Shown here: positions 7,497-17,100 of the stretch, one piece after another
Position numbering within the stretch: the first letter of the stretch is position 1
How the letters are laid out: each line of letters begins with the position of its first letter
From: Desulfogranum japonicum DSM 18378
GTDB lineage: Bacteria; Desulfobacterota; Desulfobulbia; Desulfobulbales; Desulfobulbaceae
Assembly (NCBI RefSeq): GCF_000429945.1
Contig: NZ_AUCV01000001.1
Coordinates: forward strand, 248,001-312,000
Reading direction: 5' to 3'
DNA length: 64,000 bases
Notes under the pieces: generated by a model
The model's input: only the letters and a program-made list of their open reading frames with translations
Told to the model about the DNA's origin: nothing
The model's database searches: none
Translations under genes and position numbers: made by a program

Positions 7497-9054
7497 ATTG
7501 TCCCTGAGCCGGGGGATAGGTTGCAGCGTTTTTTCCTTTATCCTGCTGTTTGTTGCCATGCCGGGACTTGTCGGCGGCTGGCCTTTGCTTTTTATTGCCC
7601 TGATTCCAGTTCTTTACGTCTGTCTCTATAGCGCTCCCAGAAACAGTTTTCTAGCCGGAATGATTGGTGGTTTCGTCTATCATCTGGCAACAATGTATTG
7701 GATAGTCATTGTTCTTGGGCAATATGGTGGCCTGCCTGTATGGATTTCAGTACCTGCTCTCATGCTTTTAGCCCTCTATATGGGGCTTTATCCTGCACTT
7801 TTCTGTTTGTTGCTCAGTCGTTTAACAGGTCGGTTTTGGCACAGAGAGCGGTCCATCGCCCCTCTTGTCTGGGCTGCGCCTGTGCTGTGGGTGGGGTTGG
7901 ATTATCTTCGCAGTGTGTTGTTTTCCGGTTTTCCCTGGTTGGACATTGGCTATGGCCTGTATTTACACCCACAGTTGATCCAGGCCGCTGATCTTGGGGG
8001 GCATCACTTGATCACCTTCAGCCTGGTTCTCGCAAATGGTTTTATTCTAGCCATTATTGACCGGCAACGTAAGGCTGTGCGCTGGAATGTATCCATGGAA
8101 AGGCGTCTTCTTCTTTATGCCTGCGCTTTTTTGGTCTTTGTTTTCGGTTACTCCTATCTCAGGTATGAAGTGGTCGGGGCCCAGGCTACCAGAGCTTTAC
8201 AGGCCAAGATCGGACTTGTGCAGGGGAATATAGATCAGTCGCTTAAATGGTCGGCAGAGGCCAAAAAACGAACAGTTGAAAAGTATATTTCGCTTTCAGA
8301 AGAACTGCTGAAAAATAAGGATACGGAGCTGATCGTCTGGCCTGAAACTGCTGTTCCTTTTTATCTGCAGAATGATCCTCTTGCTGATCATGTCGGCAAT
8401 TTTGTCCAGCGCAATAATGTCTGGTTGTTGACTGGAACACCCATGTACAATATTACCGGTCCCAGACAGGCACAATATTTTAATGCTGCTGTCTTGATAA
8501 ATCCTTCAGCGCATGTTGCCGGTACGTATTCCAAAAGGCATCTGGTGCCTTTTGGGGAATACGTACCATTGAAACAGGTACTGCCTTTTCTCCAGCCATT
8601 GGTGGTAAATGCCGGTGATTTTACAGCAGGTGATTCAGCTGCCCCTTTATCCATGGGGTCTGTCAAGCCCGGTGTCCTGATTTGTTATGAGTCGATCTTT
8701 CCGGATATAGCAAGGCAAAGTGTTGCAGAAGGTGCTAATATACTCGTCAATATCACAAATGATGCCTGGTACGGCAGATCCAGCGCACCATATCAATCTT
8801 TGGCTATGTCTGTCTTTCGTTCTGTGGAGACAAAGCGTTCCCTGGTACGTGCAGCCAATACAGGTGTGAGCGGTTTTATTGACCCTGTGGGCAATGTATG
8901 GGAAGAAACAGCGATTTTTACAGACAGTGCCATCTCGATGTATGTGCCGGTGTGGGAGAAGAAAACAGTCTTTAACAGATCTGGCTGGGCCTTTGGATTA
9001 GCATGTTTTTGTGGCATGGTATCGGTTTTGATTTTTTACCGTAATCGCGAATAA
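7474..9054 (+). CDS. lnt: Apolipoprotein N-acyltransferase
   Basis: The product is 526 residues, normal for the family. About six hydrophobic helices fill residues 1-225, followed by a nitrilase-fold periplasmic domain and a final membrane helix (~505-522). The catalytic triad is visible: Glu291 in WPETAVPF, Lys354 in YSKRHLVPFGEY and Cys404 in GVLICYESIF. The enzyme adds the third acyl chain to lipoprotein N-termini at the inner membrane, which implies a Gram-negative envelope. The start lies inside the corC end, so the two are probably translationally coupled. Confidence 0.96.
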   Translation: MLFYPSAELSLSRGIGCSVFSFILLFVAMPGLVGGWPLLFIALIPVLYVCLYSAPRNSFLAGMIGGFVYHLATMYWIVIVLGQYGGLPVWISVPALMLLALYMGLYPALFCLLLSRLTGRFWHRERSIAPLVWAAPVLWVGLDYLRSVLFSGFPWLDIGYGLYLHPQLIQAADLGGHHLITFSLVLANGFILAIIDRQRKAVRWNVSMERRLLLYACAFLVFVFGYSYLRYEVVGAQATRALQAKIGLVQGNIDQSLKWSAEAKKRTVEKYISLSEELLKNKDTELIVWPETAVPFYLQNDPLADHVGNFVQRNNVWLLTGTPMYNITGPRQAQYFNAAVLINPSAHVAGTYSKRHLVPFGEYVPLKQVLPFLQPLVVNAGDFTAGDSAAPLSMGSVKPGVLICYESIFPDIARQSVAEGANILVNITNDAWYGRSSAPYQSLAMSVFRSVETKRSLVRAANTGVSGFIDPVGNVWEETAIFTDSAISMYVPVWEKKTVFNRSGWAFGLACFCGMVSVLIFYRNRE

Positions 9055-9253
9055 CTGGTCTTTTTAAGGTTTGCTGGAGAGAGCTGACATAATGAATATG
9101 CCTCATTTATGGGCATTTTGATGAGGTGAATGTGTTTTGTCAGCGTTTCTGTATTGTGTCCTCAACTGGCCGTTTTGGCCTTACTCCCTATGGTTTTATA
9201 GAGTTGTAGGAAATTCGAGCTGAGAGGAAAATCGGAATTCTCTTTTTCATCAC

Positions 9254-9282
9254 TTGAGACTTCCGCAATTTCTATGTAATAT
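9254..9282 (+). promoter_or_regulatory. Sigma70 promoter of prfB
   Basis: TTGAGA, exactly 17 bases, TAATAT, placed 72 bases before the prfB start codon. The rest of the 9055-9354 gap shows only a weak CCTCAT/ATGAGG fold. Confidence 0.65.
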
Positions 9283-9354
9283 ATTGCCCTTTTGTAAAGG
9301 CGCATGTTGTGTGGCGCCGGTTTTATTAAATGTATTATTGAGAAGGATTGTATT

Positions 9355-10468
9355 ATGGCAGAAATGACTGATTCTGCAGAATCTCGACAGGTGCTTAATG
9401 ACCTCAAGGGCAGAATGCTTGCCCTGAAGGAGCATCTTTGACTTAGAGGGCAAGAAGGAACAGGTAGAGATACTGGAACGTCAGACCTTGTCACCGAATT
9501 TCTGGAATGACCAGGGAACAGCCAAAAAGGTTCAGCGTCAACTGGGACAACTTCAGGATGTTATTCAAAGCTGGGAGAAAAATTTCAGCGATATTGAAGA
9601 TGTCGACACCTTGCTGGATATGGCCATTGAAGAGAATGACGAGGAAACTTTTGGCGAGGTAGAATCCAGCCTGGGGCAACTCAAAGAACGTGTCGACCTG
9701 GTTGAGCTGGAATGTATGTTCAGCGGCGAGCACGACAGTGGCAACAGTATGGTAACCATCCATGCCGGCGCAGGTGGAACAGAAGCCCAGGACTGGGTCG
9801 GGATGCTGTTGCGCATGTATCTGCGATGGGCGGAGAGCAAAGGATTTAAGGCTGATATTCTGGATCTGCTCCCTGGTGATGAGGCTGGAACCAAGAGTGT
9901 GACCATATTGATAAAGGGAAAATACGCTTACGGATATCTTCGATCAGAGATAGGTATTCATCGTCTGGTGAGGATTTCTCCCTTTGATGCCAGTGGCAGA
10001 CGGCACACATCCTTTGCCTCGGTGATGGTTTTACCTGAGCTGGATGATAGCGTTGAAGTGGATATCCAGGATAAGGATATTCGCATTGATACCTATCGTG
10101 CCAGTGGAGCGGGTGGGCAGCACGTCAACAAAACCGACTCTGCCATCAGGATTACCCATTTACCCTCAGGTATTGTGGTGCAGTGTCAGAATGAACGTTC
10201 ACAGCATCGCAACAAGGATATGGCAATGAAGATGCTTATGTCCAGACTGTATGAACGGGAAAAGGAAGAGCAGGCCAAAGAGCATGAGAACCTGCAGGGG
10301 GATAAGAAAGAGATCGCCTGGGGATCACAAATTCGTTCGTATGTCCTGCAGCCTTACCGACTGATAAAAGACCATCGGACCTCCCATGAAGAAGGCAATG
10401 TGGATGCAGTGCTCGATGGGAAGCTGGATGCATTTATAAAAGCCTATCTGCTCTGGCAACCGTCGTAA
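9355..10468 (+). CDS. prfB: Peptide chain release factor 2 (programmed +1 frameshift)
   Basis: Translation starts at ATG 9355 (MAEMTDSAES), runs 28 codons to CTT at 9436-9438, meets an in-frame TGA at 9439-9441, and continues in the +1 frame from GAC at 9440 to 10468. The full protein is about 370 residues, the normal RF2 length. RF2 hallmarks are the stop-codon recognition motif SPF (RLVRISPFDASGRRH) and the GGQ peptidyl-hydrolysis motif at residues 253-255 (GAGGQHVNKTDSAIR). RF2 reads UGA and UAA, and low RF2 raises frameshifting at the internal UGA, an autoregulatory loop known from E. coli. A tool that ignores recoding would truncate the protein to start at 9488. Confidence 0.95.
9427..9442 (+). 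promoter_or_regulatory. RF2 programmed frameshift site
   Basis: The slippery CTT-TGA-C at 9436-9442 is preceded by the internal Shine-Dalgarno-like AAGGAG at 9427-9432. Spacing from GGAG to CTT is three bases, as in the classical site. Confidence 0.93.
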
Positions 10469-10524
10469 CGAGGTAGACGTAGGGTACTACAGGCATAAGC
10501 AGGAGGTGTGGGGGCTGTTTCATC

Positions 10525-11604
10525 ATGAAAACGACAATCCGGCAGCAACAGGAAGAGCTGGAGCACATAACCCTCTCCCCCTATGCCTGTTTCAGTAGCC
10601 AGTCCCGAGGAAGATTCTCACCCCGGAAAGAGAATCGACGGTGTGATTTGCGAACCGCCTTTCAACGGGACCGGGATCGTATTCTTCACTCCAAGACTTT
10701 CAGGCGCCTGAAGCATAAAACCCAGGTATTTCTGGCGCCTGCAGGTGATCATTACCGTACTCGACTGACCCATGTTCTGGAAGTCTCCCAGATTGCACGG
10801 ACCATGGCCGTATGCCTTCGCTTGAACGAATATCTGACTGAAGCCATTGCCCTGGGGCACGATCTTGGTCATACCCCTTTTGGACATGCAGGAGAATTCA
10901 GCCTCAATCAGTTGCACCCCAAAGGGTTCAAGCACAACAACCAGAGTCTCAGGATTGTCGATTTTCTGGAAAACGATGGCTTGGGGCTGAACCTGACCTG
11001 GGAAGTCAGAAACGGAATTCTCAAGCATTCAAAAGGGTATGGCGACATTTTGCCTGACAACGGTAATGAGCTTGCTGCTACCCTTGAAGGACAGGTGGTT
11101 CGCGTGGCCGATATCATGGCGTATGTTAATCACGATTTGGATGATGCCCTGCGCGCTGATATGGTGCATGGGATGGATATTCCTTTGCACCTGCGTAAGG
11201 CGCTGGGCGAAGATTCCTCAGATCGTATCAATGCCATGGTCAGTGATTTGGTAAAAACAACCCTGCATTTTGATGACGGAAGACTTCATCTCAGCGATGC
11301 CATGCAGGAGACCATCAATGAAATGCGTGCCTTCCTCTACGATAATGTGTATCGGAACTGGCGAGTACACAGCGAATTTGAGAAGGCTCAACGAATAATC
11401 CGTGATCTGTATGCATACTTCCTTACCCATGAATTCCCGGAACATGGTACTGGAAAATGCTGCAGCAGGGATGAGCCCATGACAGATCAGGCGCGTGAGA
11501 GGAGAAACCGTCAGGTCTGCGATTTTATAGCAGGGATGACAGATCGCTACGCCCTGTCTCTTTACACCCAGATATATATGCCCAAACCCTGGAGTATGCG
11601 CTGA
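10525..11604 (+). CDS. dgt: dNTP triphosphohydrolase (dGTPase-like, HD domain)
   Basis: The product is 359 residues, matching the shorter dGTPase-like class. The HD metal-binding signature is clear: R-L-T-H near residue 80, then AIALGHDLGHTPFGH near 112-126, and a later D in VADIMAYVNHDLDD. The N-terminal Y-A-C-F-S-S-Q-S-R-G-R and FQRDRDRILHSKTFRRLKHK are typical of the family. These cytoplasmic enzymes release triphosphate from dNTPs and influence nucleotide pools and phage defence. It follows prfB by 56 bases and precedes valS. Confidence 0.9.
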   Translation: MKTTIRQQQEELEHITLSPYACFSSQSRGRFSPRKENRRCDLRTAFQRDRDRILHSKTFRRLKHKTQVFLAPAGDHYRTRLTHVLEVSQIARTMAVCLRLNEYLTEAIALGHDLGHTPFGHAGEFSLNQLHPKGFKHNNQSLRIVDFLENDGLGLNLTWEVRNGILKHSKGYGDILPDNGNELAATLEGQVVRVADIMAYVNHDLDDALRADMVHGMDIPLHLRKALGEDSSDRINAMVSDLVKTTLHFDDGRLHLSDAMQETINEMRAFLYDNVYRNWRVHSEFEKAQRIIRDLYAYFLTHEFPEHGTGKCCSRDEPMTDQARERRNRQVCDFIAGMTDRYALSLYTQIYMPKPWSMR

Positions 11605-11649
11605 AGGTTGCCTGATTCAGGGGCATATTTCATTCTAGAAGACAAACAG

Positions 11650-11671
11650 ACAGCCAATGGGCTGTTTATTA
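11650..11671 (+). terminator. Short hairpin before valS
   Basis: ACAGCC, loop AATG, GGCTGT, followed by TTTATT. The loop holds the ATG at 11657, which argues against that codon as the valS start. It may be a weak terminator or attenuator for dgt. Confidence 0.35.
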
Positions 11672-11677
11672 AGCAAC

Positions 11678-14362
11678 ATGGATAACAACGCCTTGGAAAC
11701 AAACAAGAAATACGATCTGCCCAAAGGATATCAGTTTGATGAAGTGGAACAACGCTGGTATACGCGTTGGCTGGAGGAAAAAACTTTTGCTGCAAAGATG
11801 GAAGAAGGTGTGCCTTCTTTTTCCATTGTTATTCCTCCACCGAACGTGACCGGGGTTCTGCACATCGGACATGCCTTAAACAATACTCTGCAGGATATCC
11901 TGGTTCGCTATCATCGCATGAAAGGGCATAATACCCTTTGGGTACCTGGCACTGATCACGCTGGTATTGCCACACAGAATGTTGTGGAAAGACAGCTGGC
12001 CACTGAAAGCAAAACGAGGCATGATCTGGGCCGTGAAGGGTTTATTGAACGTGTCTGGAAGTGGCGTGAAGAAAAAGGCGGAACGATCATTAATCAGTTG
12101 AAACGCATGGGTGCCTCCTGCGATTGGGATCGGGAACGATTTACCATGGATGAAGGATTATCCATGGCTGTTCGCGAGGTGTTTGTACGTTTATATAAAG
12201 AGGGGTTGATTTATAAAGGGGATTACATTGTTAACTGGTGCCCCCGTTGTCATACAGCCCTGGCCGATGACGAAGTCGAGCATGATCCAACCGATGGTAA
12301 ACTGTATCATATTCGTTATCCTTTTGCGGATGGTTCCGGTCATGTGGTGGTCGCCACAACCCGTCCGGAAACTATGCTTGGTGATACAGCCGTTGCTGTG
12401 CATCCGGAGGATGAGCGCTATCAGGGGCTGGATAAAATCGGAATTTCCTTGCCCTTGACAGACAGAACCATTCCCGTTGTTTTTGATCATCATGTCCAAA
12501 GGGAGTTCGGTACAGGTGCATTGAAGGTAACCCCTGCCCATGACCGCGATGACTATGAGATCGGCCTGCGTCATGATCTTGAGCGGCTCAAGGTCATGGA
12601 TGACAAGGGCATCATGAATGACGCTGCCGGTGCCTATGCCGGGCTTGATCGTTTTGAGTGCCGCAAAAAGATCGTTGCAGATCTTAAGGAACAGGGCTTC
12701 CTGGAGCGCATCGAAGAGTATCAGCACGCTGTGGGCAAGTGTTACCGCTGTTCAACTGTGGTTGAGCCAACGACTTCCAAACAGTGGTTTGTCTCTGTGC
12801 GTCCCCTGGCAGATAGGGCTGTGGCAGCGGTGCAGGATGGTAAAATTAATATCTATCCTAACACTTGGTACAAAACTTTTTATTCATGGATGGACAATAT
12901 ACGCGATTGGTGTATTTCCAGACAGATCTGGTGGGGGCACCGTATTCCAGCCTGGACCTGTACCGAATGTGGCGAGGTCATGGTTGAAATTGATGATCCT
13001 TCCACGTGCAGCAAGTGTGGCAGTGCTGACCTGCGGCAGGAAACCGATGTGCTCGACACCTGGTTCAGCTCTGCATTATGGCCTTTTTCAACCCTGGGAT
13101 GGCCTGAGCAGACCAAAGAGCTGGCTACCTTTTATCCCACCTCGGTGTTGATTACCAGTTTTGACATCCTCTTTTTCTGGGTAGCCAGAATGATGATGAT
13201 GGGACTGCATTTCATGGACGAAGTGCCTTTCCGTGATGTCTACCTCCATGCCCTGGTGCGAGATAAGCATGGCAAAAAAATGTCCAAATCCACAGGGAAT
13301 GTCATCGATCCATTGGTTATGATCGAGCAGTATGGGACAGATGCCTTCAGGTTCACTCTTACAGCTTTTGCTGCCCAGGGGCGTGAGATTCGAATGGATG
13401 AAGAGCGGGTTGAAGGATATCGTCGTTTTATCAATAAATTGTGGAACGCAGCCCGATTTGCCCAGATGCATCTGAAAGAGGTGGAGCCTGGTATCACAGA
13501 GGTGGTAAGGCGACCAGATGAACTGGATCTGGTACACCAGTGGATCTTAAGCAGAACCAATCAGACAGTGATTGAAGTCCGTCGGGCACTGGACGAATAT
13601 CGTTTCAATGATGTGGCTTCACTGATTTACCAGTTTATCTGGCATGAATTCTGTGATTGGTATGTGGAATGGATCAAAGGAGATCTGTACAGTCAGGATG
13701 CTGATCGAACCCGTCATGCGCGGGGTGTCCTGCTCCATGTTTTGGAGACTGTTCTCAAACTCCTGCATCCTGTGGCGCCTTTTGTTACAGAGGAGATCTG
13801 GAGCCAGCTGCCGGGAGATCGCGGAACTGTTATGACAGAGAGCTTTCCTGAGCCGGACGCAGGGTTGGATAACGAATCTGCCCAACGCGACATGGAACTG
13901 CTTATGGATGTGATTTCCGGACTGCGAACTGTTCGCACCGAGGCAGAGCTGCATCCTACGGCTAAGATTGAGGCAACAATTATTTGTCCTGATCCTGCTA
14001 AACGTACACTTCTTGAGAACTTCGCACCTGCAATTCAGACCATGGTGCGCGCTCAGTCCATTACCCTGGTGGAAAGTGGTACCGTGCCAGATGATGCCGG
14101 GCACACAATGATTCAGGATATTGAACTGGTAGTGCCATTGTCAGGGTTCATTGATGTGGAGGCTGAGCTGGAAAAATTATCCAGAGAGAAAACAAAACTG
14201 GAAAAAGAATTGCATCGGGTACAAGGGAAGCTGGGGAACGAGAAGTTTCTTAACAATGCTCCTGCTGATGTGGTCGCTAAAGAAAAAGAAAAATTGGCTG
14301 AATTCGAGGCCCATCTGGCTAAAAACCAGGAATCTGTAACCCGTTTGCAGAAATTACGTTGA
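11678..14362 (+). CDS. valS: Valyl-tRNA synthetase
   Basis: About 894 residues from the ATG at 11678 (MDNNALETNKKYDLPKGYQF); a longer frame from 11657 is possible but its start lies in a hairpin loop. It is a class I synthetase with the HIGH motif (PPPNVTGVLHIGHALNN, near residue 62) and KMSKS motif (HGKKMSKSTGNV, near residue 534). An editing domain lies between (TTRPETMLGDTAVAVHPED). The C-terminal coiled-coil tRNA-binding arm (KLSREKTKLEKELHR) is specific to ValRS. It charges tRNA-Val with valine. A single base separates its stop from nadC, so the two share a transcript. Confidence 0.97.
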   Translation: MDNNALETNKKYDLPKGYQFDEVEQRWYTRWLEEKTFAAKMEEGVPSFSIVIPPPNVTGVLHIGHALNNTLQDILVRYHRMKGHNTLWVPGTDHAGIATQNVVERQLATESKTRHDLGREGFIERVWKWREEKGGTIINQLKRMGASCDWDRERFTMDEGLSMAVREVFVRLYKEGLIYKGDYIVNWCPRCHTALADDEVEHDPTDGKLYHIRYPFADGSGHVVVATTRPETMLGDTAVAVHPEDERYQGLDKIGISLPLTDRTIPVVFDHHVQREFGTGALKVTPAHDRDDYEIGLRHDLERLKVMDDKGIMNDAAGAYAGLDRFECRKKIVADLKEQGFLERIEEYQHAVGKCYRCSTVVEPTTSKQWFVSVRPLADRAVAAVQDGKINIYPNTWYKTFYSWMDNIRDWCISRQIWWGHRIPAWTCTECGEVMVEIDDPSTCSKCGSADLRQETDVLDTWFSSALWPFSTLGWPEQTKELATFYPTSVLITSFDILFFWVARMMMMGLHFMDEVPFRDVYLHALVRDKHGKKMSKSTGNVIDPLVMIEQYGTDAFRFTLTAFAAQGREIRMDEERVEGYRRFINKLWNAARFAQMHLKEVEPGITEVVRRPDELDLVHQWILSRTNQTVIEVRRALDEYRFNDVASLIYQFIWHEFCDWYVEWIKGDLYSQDADRTRHARGVLLHVLETVLKLLHPVAPFVTEEIWSQLPGDRGTVMTESFPEPDAGLDNESAQRDMELLMDVISGLRTVRTEAELHPTAKIEATIICPDPAKRTLLENFAPAIQTMVRAQSITLVESGTVPDDAGHTMIQDIELVVPLSGFIDVEAELEKLSREKTKLEKELHRVQGKLGNEKFLNNAPADVVAKEKEKLAEFEAHLAKNQESVTRLQKLR

Positions 14363-14363
14363 T

Positions 14364-15197
14364 ATGGATAGTTATCTTCTTGAAACAAGTCTCCACACGT
14401 TTTTGCGTGAAGATCTGGAGCATGGCGATATAACCACAGATGCCATCTTCGGGCCTGACGATCAGGCCCGGGCCAGGTTTATTGCCCGGCATCCCATGGT
14501 TGCCGTTGGCATGGAAGAAGTCGCTGCAAAGGTGTTTTCTCTTCTGGATTCACGGGTTCAGTGCCTGCACCCGGTGCCAGACGGAAAGCTGGTTGATACA
14601 GGTTCCGTATTACTTGAGTTTGAAGGCGCAACGCGGACCCTGCTGCGTGGTGAACGCGTTGCATTGAATCTTGTACAACGTCTTTGTGGTATAGCTACCC
14701 AGGCAGCCCGTTTTGTAGAACGGGTGGCTGATCTGGACGTGAAAATCGTAGATACCCGGAAGACCACCCCAGGTCTGCGCATGTTGGAAAAATATGCCGT
14801 ACGTGCTGCCGGGGCCTACAACCATCGTTACAGTCTCAGTGACGGGGTACTGATTAAGGATAATCACATTGCGGCCTGCGGCTCCATAACCGAGGCTGTT
14901 CAGCGGGCACGTAGAGGAGTCCCCCATACGATTCAGATTGAAGTCGAAACAGATACCATGGAGCAGGTAGAGGAATGCCTGCGTTGTGGAGTGGGGGTCA
15001 TCATGCTCGACAATATGGACCTTGCTACCATGCGAAAGGCTGTTCAACTGATAAACGGGAGAGCATTGGTGGAAGCTTCTGGTGGAGTAAACCTGGAAAC
15101 TGTGCGTGATATTGCCGAAACAGGGGTTAATATCATTTCAGTGGGAGGTTTGACACACTCTGCTCCTGCCTGCGATATTGGTATGGACTGGTTGTGA
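14364..15197 (+). CDS. nadC: Nicotinate-nucleotide pyrophosphorylase (carboxylating)
   Basis: The product is 277 residues, the usual quinolinate phosphoribosyltransferase length. Diagnostic segments are EDLEHGDITTDAIF at the N-terminus, RVALNLVQRLCGIAT, DTRKTTPGLRMLEKYAVRAA, NHRYSLSDGVLIKDNHI, and EASGGVNLETV near the C-terminus. It converts quinolinate and PRPP to nicotinate mononucleotide and CO2 in NAD synthesis. It is tightly coupled to valS. Confidence 0.96.
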   Translation: MDSYLLETSLHTFLREDLEHGDITTDAIFGPDDQARARFIARHPMVAVGMEEVAAKVFSLLDSRVQCLHPVPDGKLVDTGSVLLEFEGATRTLLRGERVALNLVQRLCGIATQAARFVERVADLDVKIVDTRKTTPGLRMLEKYAVRAAGAYNHRYSLSDGVLIKDNHIAACGSITEAVQRARRGVPHTIQIEVETDTMEQVEECLRCGVGVIMLDNMDLATMRKAVQLINGRALVEASGGVNLETVRDIAETGVNIISVGGLTHSAPACDIGMDWL

Positions 15198-15348
15198 GCT
15201 TGTAAAAGACGCGTCATCACCGGTTCATAGGTGGTGGCGTGCACTCTGTCCAGTTTTTTGAATCTGACAGGAGACTATTCCTTTCTTCATTTCATACGAC
15301 TTTATATTCGTTGCCGGCCAATGCCAGCATTTTACTTTTTTAGACTTG

Positions 15349-15368
15349 CGGCACAGGGGACTGTGCCG
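15349..15368 (+). other. Perfect hairpin just upstream of thpR
   Basis: CGGCACAG, loop GGGA, CTGTGCCG: an 8-bp perfect stem ending eight bases before the thpR start codon. No T-run follows. It could shade the ribosome-binding site or stop transcripts from nadC; its role is unknown. Confidence 0.4.
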
Positions 15369-15376
15369 AACATCTT

Positions 15377-15919
15377 ATGCAAAAAAGGCTTTTTGTTGCC
15401 CTGGATTTACCTGAAAATATTCAAGAGCGTATAAGGCCTCTATGCTGCGGTCTGCCCAATGCTCGCTGGATCCCCCCTGAACAGTTGCATCTGACTTTGA
15501 GTTTCATAGGAGAAGTCGATGGGGCTACCTTTCATGATATTCGTGAAGCATTACATGGCATATCAGCACCAACATTACAGTTACAGCTGGACGGGATTGG
15601 TTTTTTCCCGCCACGGGGAAAACCTCGAGTGGTATGGATAGGCCTTGCCCGTAATCAAGTCCTGTATGATGTGCAGAAAAAAATACACACTCGATTGCTG
15701 CAGCTGGGTCTTGATATGGAGACACGAAAATATAGCCCTCATATTACCATAGCCAGGCTCAATAATACTCCGGCAGCTAAGGTCGGGCGATATATGGAAG
15801 AGTATGGATTGTTCTGCACTCAGGAATTTGAAGTGAGTCAATTTGTTTTGTATTCCAGTGTGCTTGGGCGCAAAGGAGCCACACATCTGGTTGAGCAGGC
15901 ATATCCCTTGTGCCGCTGA
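15377..15919 (+). CDS. thpR: RNA 2',3'-cyclic phosphodiesterase (2H family)
   Basis: The product is 180 residues. The two H-x-T motifs of 2H phosphoesterases are present: His38-Thr40 in LHLTLSFIGE and His122-Thr124 in SPHITIARL. N-terminal KRLFVALDLPENIQ is typical of ThpR/LigT. The family hydrolyses 2',3'-cyclic phosphates and was first noted for 2'-5' RNA ligase activity. It stands alone between nadC and a convergent tRNA-Cys. Bases 15920-16154 hold nothing recognisable. Confidence 0.9.
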   Translation: MQKRLFVALDLPENIQERIRPLCCGLPNARWIPPEQLHLTLSFIGEVDGATFHDIREALHGISAPTLQLQLDGIGFFPPRGKPRVVWIGLARNQVLYDVQKKIHTRLLQLGLDMETRKYSPHITIARLNNTPAAKVGRYMEEYGLFCTQEFEVSQFVLYSSVLGRKGATHLVEQAYPLCR

Positions 15920-16154
15920 AAGGCCGGTCTCAATTCAAAACAAACATTCTGGTGGCCGGTTACATTTCGCATCTGTTTTGATGCCGGGCATTCGCATGTA
16001 AGTGTGAAATTCGATAGTTCACTGCGGCTGCATGTCCGGTGTCTTGAGTCTTCTGCAAATATAGTCGTAAAAATTGGATTAGAGAACGATCCATAGTTGG
16101 GAGCAGAACATGGACGGAGTAGAAAGAGCAATGAATGTATTTGTAAGGAAAGAA

Positions 16155-16186
16155 CAAAAAAAGGGGTTACCGAAAGGTAACCCCTT
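16155..16186 (-). terminator. Rho-independent terminator of tRNA-Cys
   Basis: AAGGGGTTACC (16161-16171), loop GAAA, GGTAACCCCTT (16176-16186): an 11-bp perfect stem followed on the minus strand by seven T. It sits about 10 bases beyond the tRNA 3' end. Confidence 0.9.
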
Positions 16187-16195
16187 GAATATGCC

Positions 16196-16270
16196 TGGAG
16201 GCGACGAGCGGATTCGAACCGCTGAATAATGGTTTTGCAGACCACTGCCTTACCACTTGGCTACGTCGCC
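16196..16270 (-). tRNA. tRNA-Cys (GCA)
   Basis: The minus strand begins GGCGACGTAGCCAAGTGG and ends CTCGTCGCCTCCA. The anticodon loop is CTGCAAA, giving anticodon GCA. The T arm is GCGGTTCGAATCCGC. The encoded CCA is included. Confidence 0.95.
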
Positions 16271-16287
16271 TTGCTCTGTGCGGCACC

Positions 16288-16315
16288 TTTATACCACAGT
16301 TAAAAATTTTGACAA
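16288..16315 (-). promoter_or_regulatory. Sigma70 promoter of tRNA-Cys
   Basis: On the minus strand TTGTCA, a 16-base spacer, then TATAAA, ending 18 bases before the tRNA. It lies divergently in the leader of rnc. Confidence 0.6.
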
Positions 16316-16330
16316 GAGGAAATTTCGTCT

Positions 16331-17065
16331 ATGGGAACTACACTATGGGCTTTGGTTCAGGATCACGAGAAAGAACTGCAGGAGCTGCAGGAGCGGATCG
16401 GCTATTTTTTCCGGGACCTGCAGCTCCTGCAGCTCTCCCTTGTGCACAGTTCATTCGCCTTTGAGCGTTTGGATGATAATCGTCACAATGAGACTCTGGA
16501 GTTTTTAGGAGACGCTGTTTTAGACCTTGCCGTAGGCTATATTCTTTTTGATCGCTTTCCCAAACTCCGTGAAGGCAAGCTCACCCGCATCCGTTCTGCC
16601 CTGGTCAATGAAGCCGGTCTTGCCCATATGGCGAGAGAACTGGAGCTTGGGCAATATCTCTTATTGGGCAGGGGGGAAGATGCCTCCAATGGCAGGGAAA
16701 AATCATCCATTCTCAGTTGCGCTTATGAGGCACTGGTGGGAGCACTGTTTCTTGATGGTGGGTATGAGCAGGCCCTGGACTTTGTGCGTCGTTTTTTCGA
16801 GCCCCTTATTGAGGAACGTGGAGATCACCTTGTTCATGCTGATTCAAAGAGTGCATTGCAGGAGTTGTTGCAGGAACAGCACAACGAAGGACCTGATTAT
16901 GTCCTGGTGGATGAAGAAGGGCCGGCCCATGCAAGGATTTTCTCTATTTCCGTCAGGTTTCAGGGGGAAGAGCTTGGGCTGGGGCAGGCATCGAGTAAAA
17001 AGGAAGCCGAACAGAAGGCTGCCCGTGCTGCCCTGGAATGCCTGCAGAATACTGACCAGGAATAA
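16331..17065 (+). CDS. rnc: Ribonuclease III
   Basis: The product is 244 residues. The catalytic signature NETLEFLGDAVLDL lies at residues 53-66, and the second acidic cluster is YEALVGALFLDGGY. A C-terminal double-stranded RNA-binding domain covers about 167-240 (SALQELLQE, then EEGPAHARIFSISV and SSKKEAEQKAARAAL). It cuts double-stranded RNA in rRNA processing and mRNA control. The following radical SAM gene starts 35 bases on. Confidence 0.97.
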   Translation: MGTTLWALVQDHEKELQELQERIGYFFRDLQLLQLSLVHSSFAFERLDDNRHNETLEFLGDAVLDLAVGYILFDRFPKLREGKLTRIRSALVNEAGLAHMARELELGQYLLLGRGEDASNGREKSSILSCAYEALVGALFLDGGYEQALDFVRRFFEPLIEERGDHLVHADSKSALQELLQEQHNEGPDYVLVDEEGPAHARIFSISVRFQGEELGLGQASSKKEAEQKAARAALECLQNTDQE

Positions 17066-17100
17066 AATTTCATGTCTGCCATATCTCAGGTTGTAGAAGT

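Noticed and set aside
11657-11677. Upstream start codon of valS
   Set aside because: The ATG is in the loop of a 6-bp hairpin with a T-rich end and the seven added residues have no family match; 11678 is preferred, though not proven.
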